The position numbers were made by a program, and so were the translations under genes. A model generated the notes under the pieces. That model ran no database searches and was not told the origin of the DNA. It saw only the letters and a list, made by a program, of their open reading frames with translations. From Lithobates sylvaticus (Eukaryota > Chordata > Amphibia > Anura > Ranidae), in the NCBI GenBank assembly GCA_028564925.1, contig CM053026.1:135422031-135486030 (forward strand): a DNA stretch of 64,000 nt. The letters run 5' to 3'. Within the stretch, counting starts at the first letter, position 1; every line of letters begins with the position of its first letter. Below are positions 45,190-56,420 of the stretch, one piece after another.

Positions 45190-45500
45190 ACTAAACTAAA
45201 AAAAAATAAAAATTACAAACATTAAAACTAAAACAAAAATTAATAAAATAAAAAAAAAAATTGAAAAGTGAAAAATTGAAAAAAAAAAATTAATAATAAA
45301 AAAAACAAAATATGAAAAAAATAATTCATAATAAAATAAATAAAATAAAAACATTAAAAATTAAAAATTAAAAAAAAAATTATGAAAAAAAATAAATAAG
45401 AATTAATAATAAAGAAAATTAAAAAGAACTAATAAAAAATTCCTAAAAATTCATAAAACATTAAACCTTATAAAAAAAATTACAAAAATACTTAAAACCT
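45190..45500. repeat. A-rich low-complexity tract
   Basis: About 310 bp almost entirely of A with scattered T, C and G (AAAAATTAATAAAATAAAA style). Lies just beyond the C-terminal end of the gag-like fossil. Confidence 0.9.
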
Positions 45501-45554
45501 TATTCATAGGAAGGGAACTTTGATCAGAGTATTTTTTAACATACTTGCAGCTGA

Positions 45555-48500
45555 CTAAGTGCTGCTAGCATTGCTTCCCCCAGTGCTATGTTTGAATAAC
45601 CATGCGGCTACTTCCATTTTGATTTTATGCAACTGTCCTACATATTGCTTTTCAGTTTGTAGACTCCGTAATTGGGTCTTAATGGGGAATTGGGTTTGCT
45701 TACTATGGGCTCCATGCTTTGGATTGCTACCCCACCTGGCCGAATAACATTCATACTGCCTTGGGGTCGTTTTCAGGTATGATCTTTTTTTGATATCGTT
45801 ATTCGCCCAACAATACTTTGCGATGTGACCTCCCCTTTTACACAAACAACATTTTAGCTCTGGTTCCCCTGCATAGGCCCTTTTTTTAACATCTTGTGCT
45901 GGAAATTCACATTGCTGGATAATATTACTGTGATTGGAATTAACAGACTTTACACTTTCATCGTCTGAGGAGTCATCAGAAGTTTCTATTTCAATTCCTG
46001 AATCAATTTCAAGCGCAGTTATCACGCTTGTATTTACGTCTCCAACATCGATTCCCATCATCCGCCTTCCTGTATTTCTGCTTATTACGGATACACCTGC
46101 CTTTGACCCATATTCGCTATCACTGGACTCTTGACAAAAATCTTGCAGGATATTGACAAAATTTTGGTAGGACCTAGCATTCCTCAGAGCCATTCTAGTG
46201 GGATAGCTTACATAACACTTATTGGCCATCGAGTATATGAAACTTGCATCATCCTCCAATAAGTCAGGACAGTTGAAGACTTTCGTATACAATGCAAGAT
46301 ACTCACTGCAGAACAATATTGGGTCAACTCCTCTCCTAAATTTCATTCGTTGCAAATCACTCATACCATTATCACGACTGTCCACAAGACGCTGCAATTC
46401 TTTCCTTGGATTGGATTCTGCCTTTGAGAAGAGAGCATGCATCGTCATTACTCAAATGGAATTTAAGGATTAGAGCTTCAAACTTATTGGAAAGAGTCAC
46501 TCCCCCGTTCGGCTCGCACCAGAACCCCCCCCGCGAACGGACCTAAAGTCCGTGCGAGCTTTAGAACCCTATTAGTTATAATGGATGCGAACGTTCGAAA
46601 TTAAAAGTGCTCATTTTAAAGGCTAATATGCATGTTAATGTCATAAAAAGTGTTTGGGGACCTGGGTCCTGCCCCAGGGGACATGTATCAATGCAAAATT
46701 TTTTTTTAAAAACGGCCGTTTTTTCAGGAGCAGTGATTTTAATAATGCTTAAATTGAAACAATAAAAGTGTAATATTCCTTTAAATTTCGTACCTGGGGG
46801 GTGTCTATAGTATGCCTGTAAAGGGGCGCATGTTTCCCGTGTTTAGAACTGTCTCTGCGCAAAGTGTCATTTTTGAAAGTAAAAAAGCTATTTAAAATCA
46901 CTCGCGGCTAATGTTAATTCACGGCTCCCGTAACACAGAGAACAGTGATTCATTGAAACTCATTCATAAAAAAAAGTCATTGATAAAAAAAAAAAAAAAA
47001 TGAAAAAAAAAAAAAGCGTAGGGGTCCCCCCAAATTCAATAACCAGGCCCTTCAGGTCTGGGATGGATATTAAGGGGGATCCCAGCCAAAAAAAAAAAAA
47101 AAAAAATGGCGTAGGGTCCCCCTCAAAATCCATACCAGACCCTTGAGGTCTGGTATGGATTTTAAGGGGAACCCTAGCCAAAAAAAATGGCGTGGGGTCC
47201 CCCTCAAAATCCATACCAGACCCTTATCCGAGCACGCAACCTGGCAGGCCGCAGGAAAAGAGGGGGGGACGAGAGCGGCCCCCCCTCTCGCCTGAACCGT
47301 ACCAGGCCACATGCCCTCAACATTGGGAGGATGCTTTGGGGGTCTAAGACCCCAAAAGCACCTTGTCCCCATGTTGATTAGGACAAGGGCCTCTTCCCCA
47401 CAACCCTGGCCGGTGGTTGTGGGGGTCTGCGGGCGGGGGGCTTATCGGAATCTGGAAGCCCCCTTTAACAAGGGGACCCCCAGATCCCGGCCCCCCCCCT
47501 GTGTGAAATGGTAAGGGGGTACAAAAGTACCCCTACCATTTCACCAAAAAAGTGGCAAAAATGGTAAAAAGGACAGGAGACAGTCTTTGACAATTCCTTT
47601 ATTAAAATCTTCTTTCTTCTTTCTTCATCCTTCGGATTCTTCATCTTCTCCTTCCTTCATCTTCTTCCATCTTCTTCTTCCATTTTCTTCTTCCTCCGAT
47701 CCGCTTCTTCTTGCGCTGGTCTTCTCGTCCTTCTCGTCCGGCATCTTCTTCCGTCGGCGTCGGCGTCGGTGTCGGTGTCTTCTTGGGCCGCTCCGCGCAA
47801 TGGGAGGCTCCCGCTGTGTGAGGCTCCGCTCCATCTGACAGGTCTTTTAAAACGGAGGGCACCTGGTGACCCCGCCCCCCTCTGACATCATGGGGAAAGC
47901 CATCATGGAATTCCCCATGACGTCCCTGTGCGTCAGAGGGGGCGGGGTCACCAGGTGCCCTCCATTATAAAAGACCTGTCAGACGGAGCGGAGCCTCACA
48001 CAGCGGGAGCCTCCCATTGCGCGGAGCGGCCCAAGAAGAGACAGAGACACCGACGCCGACGCCGACGGAAGAAGATGCCGGACGAGAAGGACGAGAAGAC
48101 CAGCGCAAGAAGAAGCGGATCGGAGGAAGAAGAAAATGGAAGAAGAAGATGGAAGAAGATGAAGGAAGGAGAAGATGAAGAAACCGAAGGATGAAGAAAG
48201 AAGAAAGAAGATTTTAATAAAGGAATTGTCAAAGACTGTCTCCTGTCCTTTTTACCATTTTTGCCACTTTTTTGGTGAAATGGTAGGGGTACTTTTGTAC
48301 CCCCTTACCATTTCACACAGGGGGGGGGCCGGGATCTGGGGGTCCCCTTGTTAAAGGGGGCTTCCAGATTCCGATAAGCCCCCCGCCCGCAGACCCCCAC
48401 AACCACCGGCCAGGGTTGTGGGGAAGAGGCCCTTGTCCTAATCAACATGGGGACAAGGTGCTTTTGGGGTCTTAGACCCCCAAAGCATCCTCCCAATGTT

Positions 48501-49901
48501 GAGGGCATGTGGCCTGGTACGGTTCAGGCGAGAGGGGGGGCCGCTCTCGTCCCCCCCTCTTTTCCTGCGGCCTGCCAGGTTGCGTGCTCGGATAAGGGTC
48601 TGGTATGGATTTTGAGGGGGACCCCACGCCATTTTTTTTGGCTAGGGTTCCCCTTAAAATCCATACCAGACCTCAAGGGTCTGGTATGGATTTTGAGGGG
48701 GACCCTACGCCATTTTTTTTTTTTTTTTTTGGCTGGGATCCCCCTTAATATACATCCCAGACCTGAAGGGCCTGGTTATTGAATTTGGGGGGACCCCTAC
48801 GCTTTTTTTTTTGTTTTTTATTAATGAATGACAGCTCTCTGTGTTACAGGAGCCATCAATTCATTAGCCGCGAGTGATTTAAATAGCTTTCTTCCTGCAA
48901 AAATGACACTTTTTTGCAGGGAAAGTTCTAAGCACAGGAAACCTGCCCTCCTTCACAGGCTACCTATAGACACCCCCCAGATGTGATACTGCAATGCTGT
49001 TCTAACAGCATGCACACACATATCCCCAGAAATAAAGAACATATTGTTGTCAGCAGTCAGCAGCACACTGACACGCTGACACTGTGAGTGAAACATAATA
49101 TGCGAGGCCGCCGCAGCGGCGGCCTCTTATACCGTGGGGCGTGTATTAAAGCCCCTGAGCTATAATTGGCTACAGGCATCCTGCCTGTAGCCAATTATGG
49201 CTCTCCTCGCTGCCGGCGCTGTGATTGGCCAAGCATGCGGGGTCACAGTGCATGCTTGGCCAATCATCAGCCAGCATTGCACTGCGCGGGCCGCAATGCA
49301 TTGCGGGGCCGCTCGCATCACACGAATTTGATGCGAGCGGTCCCAATAGTTCTGGGCTCGCCGAGCGAGCGAACACCCGGTGCTCGATTCGAACATGGGT
49401 TCGAATCGAACACCGGGCTCATCCTTCCATCTCTGATAACTTTATTCGCAATGACTCTACAAGTTTACTCTTCATGACGCAGTCCATGCTGCACCTCTGA
49501 AGCTGTTCTCGTAGGTCACTATTTTTTCCTGACAAATCGCCGGCTTTTGCCCGCAATTCCTCAATCTCACTACTGGAGGCTGTTGCCATCTTTAGAAGGT
49601 TTTCACTGACTTCCTCTATATCTTCCCTGAGACGTCTCCTTTCTGCTTCCCACTTCTCCCCCATTTGCTCAGATATAAATTTAATTCTGAGCAACACTGC
49701 AATTTCATTAGCCAATATTTCTTTCTTTGCTTTCTTTTTTAGCTGTTTACCCAGTAATCTGCTATTATGTTGCTGACACTGAGACACTAGTACATTACAC
49801 TGGCTTTTAAGAGGTTCATCTGCACATGAATGATAACTGGCAGAGGCGTACTTTTTAACATATGTATACACAAGTTCCATTCTCACAAGCACACAATCCA
49901 C
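45555..49901 (-). pseudogene. Gag-like fossil of a retrovirus-like element, interrupted by a large palindrome
   Basis: Two minus-strand segments flank the palindromic element at 46497-49425. The right one (49901-49419) is rich in heptad-like charged repeats (EKWEAERRRLREDIEEV, SEIEELRAKAGDLSG), indicating a coiled coil. The left one (46448-45555) contains an acidic Ser-rich stretch (ETSDDSSDDESVKS) and a CCHC zinc knuckle, CLCKRGGHIAKYC, spaced C-X2-C-X4-H-X4-C counting the preceding Cys. That combination fits a retroviral or LTR-element nucleocapsid-bearing Gag. It is broken, at least by the insertion. No pol, protease or LTR was recognised next to it, so the family is open. Middle-aged by appearance. 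Confidence 0.65.
46497..49425. mobile_element. 2.9-kb near-perfect palindromic foldback element
   Basis: 46791-47900 is the reverse complement of about 47912-48985 with very few differences. The centre lies at about 47905, between CATCATGGGG and CCCCATGACG. Arms include TCCATACCAGACCC, AACCGTACCAGGCCAC, CCCTTTAACAAGGGG, GACAATTCCTTTATT and an Arg/Glu-type purine tract. Outer left (46497-46790) starts CCCCCGTTCGGCTCGC. Outer right (48986-49425) has its own hairpins (ATTGGCTACAGGC...GCCTGTAGCCAAT, GATTGGCCAAGCATGC...) and ends TTCGAATCGAACACCGGG. Mirrored open frames are side effects of the symmetry. It interrupts the gag-like fossil. No transposase is encoded. Confidence 0.88.
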
Positions 49902-50090
49902 ACTTCTATTTGTACAAATGCAGTGGAAATTTTTTTATGGGATTAAGTTCATTTTCATGGCAAAGAGGGGCTTTGTAATTAATTGCAATTCATCTGATGA
50001 CTCTTCATAACATTTTGGAGTATATGCAAATTTCCATCACATAAAAACGGAGGCAGGAGACTTTGTGAAAATTAATATTTGCATCATTCT
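49902..50090. other. No assignable feature
   Basis: Short stretch between the gag-like fossil and the next MITE. Confidence 0.35.
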
Positions 50091-50283
50091 TAAGGCTGGG
50101 TTCACACTATTGCTGCTCACAGCAGGGGTTCGGTGCAACCTGTTCACTGTTTCAGGTCTGATTTCAGCCCGAAAAGACGCACAGGACCCCTGTGCAAATT
50201 TGAACCGGAGCCGCAGCGGAGATATGGGAACTGGCTTTATAGAAGCCCGCATCCAATTCGCATAGATGTGAACCCAGCCTAAA
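50091..50283. mobile_element. Small MITE, GGCTGGGTTCACA ends
   Basis: Ends TTAAGGCTGGGTTCACAC and TGTGAACCCAGCCTAA are inverted. About 190 bp, no coding capacity. Confidence 0.8.
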
Positions 50284-50403
50284 ACTCTTGGCCACGGTTT
50301 GTAGAAATCACTTTATACACTTTTTGCACAGGAACTTCTGATATAAATGGTTGTGGTTGTTTAGGGTATTGTTTAGGGTATTGTTGATACTCACTACTTA
50401 ATA

Positions 50404-50822
50404 TTTAAAGAGGAGGTCCACCTAAAAAAAATAATATTAGAAGCCAGCAGCTACAAGTACTGCAGCTGCTGACTTTTAATAAATGGACACTTACCTGTCC
50501 CAGGGTCAAGCGATGTCGCCATTGACACCATTCTCGTGAGTAAATCAGGAAGTGAAGTGTTGCAGCTTCACTTCCAGGTTCCGGTTCCCGAGTCGCAATG
50601 CGTGTCCTAACTGGTCCCCGTGTGTGTCCTAGCAGACAGCACGGGGGGACGGGAAGAGGCGTAGACTCCCGTGGGAGTCTATGCCCGGAAGTGGGTGCAA
50701 ATACCTGTCCTAGACATGTATCTGCACCCCTCCTCCCCCTGAAAGGTTCCAAATGTGACACCGGAGGGGGGAGGGTTCCGAAAAGCGGAGGTTCAATTTT
50801 TGTGTGAACCTCCGCTTTAAGA
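50404..50822. mobile_element. MITE, AAAGCGGAGGTTCAC ends
   Basis: TTTAAAGAGGAGGTCCACC at the left and GTGAACCTCCGCTTTAA at the right are inverted. The interior holds GGAAGTGAAG / CTTCACTTCC and GACTCCCGTGGGAGTC palindromes. About 415 bp, no coding capacity. Confidence 0.8.
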
Positions 50823-52669
50823 GACCATTACTTCTCTATCTGCAAACTCTACCAAAGTCAATAACCCAGTTAGGTTAGAAATCCTTCTCAATTTTTACAA
50901 CCACTGCATGAAAATAAAATCTCAGCAATATTTTTTTATAGGTTAAATCACAAAGATAATTGGTAATGGGACATTTTGTTCTAAAAAGGAGTAAACTGTC
51001 CAGATACTCGCCATGTTGTCTTCACTTTGTATTTTGTAAAGCGTGAATTCCTGTTTTTGTTTTGTATAGAGTGGGAAGGGGTTATAACCCCTGTTGGGTT
51101 CTGCTATCTGGGGGTCATTTAGATAGATTTGCCCTCACTTTCTTGATAAACAGCAGTTTCTTAAGACTGCAATAAAATGAAAGTTTTAAAATGCACTATA
51201 TACTCTCATTACTTCCCTATCTCAATAATCAGTAGATGAACAGCTGTGAAAGAACTAATATTTTTTTCCTTTATTATAGAAATGAAAAGATATTAGTTAA
51301 CTCAAATTGCACATTATTTTCAGTTTTCTAGCTATAAAAGGTTAAAAGACCACAATCAAACCCCAGAAATTATTCTTTAGTAGCAATTTACCACAATTTG
51401 AGGATGATGGTCAGTTATAATCAAATATGCTTTTTCTTAGACAAACCTGATAATGAGCAAGTGGTCTTTGAAATAAGTTCTGCTTCATCCCGTGAGTGAC
51501 CATATTTATTCTATTCTCTTGTATGTATTATTTCTAGGTTGTGGTTAGGAGGATAAAAACATGCAGCTCTTAGTTTTAATAAGGCTTTTGAACAACAATA
51601 TATAGAATAAATAAGCAAATCACAATCACTGGCTATTTTATTTGCAGTCACACAACAACTATAGAAAAATTATTATGGGAACATTTTATTTTATGTGTTT
51701 TATTATGTCTACAGCATGGTGCAAACAAATACATATTTATTTATAAAAAAAAATAAAACATTTGCTATGCAGTCTAAAAGCAGGAATACAATCTATTTTT
51801 GTACATGGTCAATGTTCAGAGCATACTTATCCTTTGAGAAATTGTTAAGACTAACATTCCCTCTCCTGCCAACTACTTTTGTTGGGGAGCAGCAAATTTT
51901 TCTCTGGAGCTTTAAACAGTATAGACTGAAAATATCAAATCCTATGTGAGGGAAATGAAAAAAAAAAAAAAAAAAAAGGATTTTTTACTGAAACGTTATT
52001 GGAAGATTTACTAGAATAGTCAATGCATATAAAGAATAGTACAGCTCACAAACATATGATTAATGATGACCCCATACAGTATGTTTTCAGAAACATTTAT
52101 TGCTAAGCTTTCAGTTTATTACAATTTTCAGTCACAGATAAAGTATTTTTTTTTTATTTTTATTTTTTTATTGCTGTGTTATTTCCATTTTTGTTTTGCA
52201 ATTGGCTGTATGTATGAGTTAATTATTATGAACCGTCTAGTTTGTCTGTACATGAGTCCTGATGACCAAGATGAAGTCAATTAGGGATTTGTGACCCGGG
52301 TTTGATTTGTGGGCCGTTCATTGAACACATCATTAATCCAAAAACTGAAAACTTGAATTCACACCCCAATGAGGTCTATGGCCATCGGGCAGCGGCATAT
52401 CATCCATGGATGCAATGTGTATGGCGCACACAGGTCCTGAGGGGGGTGGGGCCCACTGTGCTCTGACACATTGCACCCATGGATGGACATTGGTGTTCCT
52501 ATGGCAGTTCTATCCATGCCTCAGGTGCTGCAGTGGTAGTTGTCACGGCCGCTGCCTCACACCTGTTACAGCACCCTGTGTGAGCGGGTTCAGGATGTCA
52601 GCAAGATGCCTGGAAAGAAGGAAATCTGTAATGCATGCAACTGAGGTCTGTAGGAAGGAGGGGGATGGC
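50823..52669. other. Mostly unassigned; contains the third exon candidate
   Basis: 51060-51150 (GGGGTTATAACCCC, GGGGTCATTTAGATAG) looks like a dispersed repeat piece. 51441-51491 is an exon candidate. The rest is AT-rich and unremarkable. Confidence 0.35.
51441..51491 (+). CDS. Candidate host exon (51 bp)
   Basis: The acceptor TGCTTTTTCTTAG precedes and a consensus donor CCC/GTGAGTG follows. The only open frame, with two leading and one trailing split-codon bases, reads KPDNEQVVFEISSASS. Entry and exit are both phase 1. The other frames have early stops. Not recognised as a known protein. Short, so chance cannot be excluded, but both splice signals are good and strand agrees with 4658 and 22986. 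Confidence 0.4.
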
Positions 52670-53010
52670 CTGGGGGTTGTTGCGCAGGCTGCCACAGACT
52701 GGTCTGGGGGGGGGTGTTGTGCAGGCTGCCACAGACTGATCTGGGTGGGGGGTGGTTGTTGTGCAGACTGACACAGACTGGCCTGGGGGGGTGTGTTGTG
52801 CAGACTACCACAGACTGGTCTGGGGGGATGTTGTTCAGACTGACCTGGGGGGGTTGTACTGGGGACAGACTGAGATGAGAGGATGATTGTACTGGGGGAT
52901 TCCCAGTACATTCACCCCAGATCAATATGTGACCACTACAATCCCCCCAGGTCAGTCTGACCCCAGTACAATCCTCCCAGGTGAGTCTGTTCCCAGTAAA
53001 ATGTCCTTCC
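52670..53010 (+). repeat. Degenerate minisatellite, CAGACTGGTCTGGGGGG units
   Basis: Units of about 35-45 bp built from CAGGCTGCCACAGACTGG and TCTGGGGGGG, then inverted variants (CCCCCCAGGTCAGTCTG) from about 52900, so the array is partly palindromic. Confidence 0.75.
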
Positions 53011-53136
53011 CCGGGTCAATTGAAATTACCCAGGGGGTGAATTGTACTGGGGAAAGACTTGTCAGGGAGATTGGGCTGTGAAATTATTTGAAAAAAAATA
53101 TTTTGCTGAGGCTTATACGTGTCTGCGAGGCTATTA

Positions 53137-53560
53137 TGCCACGTACACACAAGCGGAATTTCTGTCCGAAAAATCTTGGATGGTTTTTCCGACGGAATTC
53201 CACTCAAGCTTGTCTTGCATACACACGGTCACACAAAAGTTCTCTAAACTTTCGACCGCCAAGAACACAGTGACGTACAACACTACGACGAGCAGAGAAA
53301 ATGAAGTTCAATGCTTTCGAGCATGCATCAAATTGTTTCCGAGCATGCATGATTTTGTGCGCGTCCGAATTGCATACAGACAATCACATTTTCAGATAGG
53401 AACTTTTCCCGACTGAAAAATAGAGAACATGCTCTAAATATTTTGCTGGCTGGAATTCCGCCAGCAAAAGACCGATGGAGCATACACACAATCGCATTTT
53501 CCGACAAAAGGCTTTCATCAGAGTTTTGCTGGCAGCATTTTCGATCGTGTGTACGCTGCA
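53137..53560. mobile_element. PIF/Harbinger-like MITE with TTA duplication
   Basis: Ends TGCCACGTACACACAAGC and CGATCGTGTGTACGCTGCA are inverted; TTA flanks at 53134-53136 and 53561-53563. Length 424 bp, the same as the copy at 21644. No coding capacity. Confidence 0.85.
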
Positions 53561-54315
53561 TTACTTGTAGCACAGCAATCTAAGTATATTTTATGGCTAT
53601 AAGAAGGCTTTTTTTTTATTTAATCATGCCCCTTTAGGTCCCTCCCATTGTTAACAAAATTTGGCCTCACCCACTGTTTGCCATGGCTCTCTGTGCACGC
53701 CTCATTGCTGGTCTCCTTACGGTGCCCTAAGGTGACTCAGGTCATTTACTATCCTAGGTACACCCCTGGCACAAACAAACTATTCCCACTCTTCACTACA
53801 GTGCATTAAACACACCACATTTTGTTTATCAATCAATGGGGCACAACTTGTGATCTTGCACATGGGCTCACTGATTTTATAAATTGCCTTGGGAGACAGA
53901 CATGTATTAAATACAATTTTGTTTTTTAAATACTGTAAAGCGGAGAGAGCCCTTATTTTTTGCAGCTTTGGGGGCAGCATGGAAAAAATGCTATTTTAAC
54001 TGCATGTCATACACAAATGACTAGTACATTTATCATACTTAATACCATGCAGACAGAAGCTGTAAACCACAACAAAGCTGTGCTATGTGGCCTGCACACA
54101 TGGGGCAGTGCCATCAGCTGAAATAGGATGGCTTCCCCATTTTGTCCTATGCAAGCTGCCCATGAAATTGAAGAAAAAAAAAAAAACAATAACATAGTAA
54201 ATAAGACTGGACATGGGGCTTAGCAGCTACACAGCAACTAAAGCTGTTGCTGGCACACACAAAAAATGTAGCCCTGAGAAGAACTGTTGGCTCGATACAC
54301 TGTGAACTTGGAGGA
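53561..54315. other. No assignable gene
   Basis: No motif or terminal repeat recognised, apart from CCTAGGTACACCCCTGGCAC near 53752, which could be a hAT-like end. Confidence 0.35.
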
Positions 54316-54961
54316 CAGTGTTGCCAACCTACCAGATTGAAATTTACTGACACAACACCCAAACTTTACTGGCATTTCCAAAAGTTCCAAAATTTTAAGT
54401 GCAAATTAGAGTATTTAGGCTACAAACAAATACAATCAGCAATATGATTTAAGGTAGATAATAAGGCAAAAAACATATTTATTATTTTATTTTCGATATA
54501 GTAAGTAGCTCAGGGACAGGACTCAGGCACACACACATAAAATTGACTTTCACAGTGACACTGACAGTAGTGTGCAGCAGTACAGATGAGGATGAGATCT
54601 CACTGACACAACATGTCCCATCCTGAGTCACAGTGACAGTCTCTCTCCAAGCCAAGTGGTCCCTTCAGTCCACTCCAGTCTAAACAGCACTGACGGTCCC
54701 AGCCTGTCTTGATCCTATACCGCAGACCCGCACACAAGGCTCTGGCTGCTCTGCTGGGCTCCATTGCACCTCCTCCACCAGAGCTGACCGATCACACTGT
54801 AGTAGGCACTCGGATGGTCTCAGCCGGCTCCGGACCAAGCCGAGCGTCAGAGACAAATTCTTTACTGGCAACCTTTTACTTTTACTGGCATTCACTGGCA
54901 GGAAAAAAATTGCCTGTTTTTTACAGGCTGCCAGTAAAAATACTGAAGGTTGGCAACATTG
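54316..54961. mobile_element. hAT MITE, CAGTGTTGCCAACC ends
   Basis: Ends CAGTGTTGCCAACC and GGTTGGCAACATTG are inverted. Flanks TTGGAGGA (54308-54315) and ATGGAGGA (54962-54969) match in 7 of 8 positions. Subterminal AAATTTACTG / CAGTAAAAA repeats occur several times. 646 bp, no coding capacity. Confidence 0.87.
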
Positions 54962-55081
54962 ATGGAGGAGTACACACTAATATGTAGTCCACCACACTGC
55001 AGTTCACAGTAATGTAGCACAATACAGCACATTTTATAGCGCAGTATAGAGCACTGTATAGCACAGCTGTACTTTCTGACA

Positions 55082-55353
55082 CCGGGGTGATTTACTAAAG
55101 GCAACTATACTGTGCACTTTGAAAAGTGCAGTTGCAGTCTCGTGTGCAATTGCCCCAGAGCTTAGTAAATGAGGTAACGCTTCACTTTGTAAAGAATACC
55201 CAATCACATGCAAGGAAAATAAAAAAACATTTTTGCTTGTTGCATCAAAGAATTCAGCAGAGCTTCTTCTCATTTACTAAGCTCTGGAGCAACTGTTCTT
55301 GCAGACTGCAACTGCTAAGTGCACAGTCCACTTGCCTTTAGTAAATCAAACCC
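55082..55353. mobile_element. Palindromic MITE, TTTACTAAAGGCAA ends
   Basis: GATTTACTAAAGGCAA at the left and TTGCCTTTAGTAAATC at the right are inverted. GAGCTTAGTAAATGAG / CTCATTTACTAAGCTC and GTGCAGTTGCAGTCT / AGACTGCAACTGC extend the symmetry. About 270 bp, no coding capacity. Confidence 0.85.
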
Positions 55354-55708
55354 ATTGACCTCTCTCCCTATTAATTCCAACAGACACTGACTAAACCTAC
55401 TGGGAACCTTGTCTTTTATAGTAAGGGAATTGGCACTTCTATAGCATATGACCACAGTTTCAGAACCTATAACACCTCCCCCCCCCACACATACACACAC
55501 ACACACACACTCCCCACTAGCTGCAATTGCAGAACCTCTGCCTCTCTCTTTAGGCCTCTCAGACATGATAAATTCAGAGAACATCCTACTATTTACTATA
55601 GCAATTGGGGTTTGAGGTGATTGGCTGCAAATGGAAGGTTTGCCCGTGTAAAGAATTTGTTCACGTTGCTAACCTGAAAGAAAATAAAAAACCCCAGCAA
55701 AACTATAT
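55354..55708. other. Unassigned, with a short (CA)n tract at 55487-55510
   Basis: A C run followed by CACACATACACACACACACA. No gene recognised. Confidence 0.5.
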
Positions 55709-56420
55709 TTAACCGCTTGCCTACCAGCCGCCAACATTATACTGCGGTAGGTCGGTTTGTTCCCGCAAATCGCCATAGCTGTACGTCGGCCCTTTAACAG
55801 CTATAGCAGGCACGCGTTATACTCTCTGTACTGCCAGTCAGTCTAGGGCTGTCTTAATGCATGGGCACCCTTGGGCACTGCCCATGGGCCCCAGGTACAT
55901 GGGGGCCCCATGATAATCTTGCATTACATCTTACTTGACAACTGGGATAGTCACTGTTTTTAGTTAGCTTTCCCAGGAAAGGCTGTGTCCCAGGCAGCAT
56001 CCAGTATGTTGCCCTCCTGACCCGCACCCCCTCACTGCACTTCTGCCTCCCCCCTGTACTGTGCCCTTTGTGTTGACTAATCTTTGATTTATGGCATGTT
56101 TTCCTATTGTTTAAAATCTATTTTATTGAAAGTACTAATAAATATATGTTTAATTCTAACTCTTTACAATTTATTCTTGAGAGTAGGTGCACAAATTGGG
56201 TCAGGCTGGAAGGGGCCCAAGTGAATCAGTTTGCCCAGGGGCCCATGATGCTATTAAGATGGCCCTGAGTCAGTCCCCTCGCCCAACAGTTAGAAACACC
56301 TCCCAGGGAACACATTTAAGCAGGAGAAACAGAACAGGGACGAGTGTGTGTAAACACACACTTCCCTGTTCTGACAGGAGTGACAGATCGTGTGTTCCTA
56401 TTAGCTAGGAACCATGATCC
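55709..56420 (-). mobile_element. TTAA-family transposon, copy I, partial and interrupted
   Basis: TTAA at 55709-55712 followed by CCGCTTGCCTACCAGCC, as in copy H. After the hAT insertion (55844-56267) the family resumes with ACAGTTAGAAACACCTCCC and the hairpin at 56330-56373, which pairs CAGAACAGGGA with TCCCTGTTCTG. The sequence then departs from the family; the far half and its TTAA are missing. Confidence 0.75.
55844..56267. mobile_element. hAT MITE with perfect 8-bp duplication, inside TTAA copy I
   Basis: Ends TAGGGCTGTCTTAA and TTAAGATGGCCCTG are inverted. AGTCAGTC is duplicated exactly at 55836-55843 and 56268-56275. Same family as 20765-21407, with a shared CCCAGGGGCCC-type subterminal block. 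424 bp, no coding capacity. Confidence 0.9.

Noticed and set aside
47587-48232. Mirrored Arg/Glu/Lys-rich and Ser/Phe-rich frames
   Set aside because: They come from the purine tract in the two arms of the palindrome; both strands show the same frames by symmetry.
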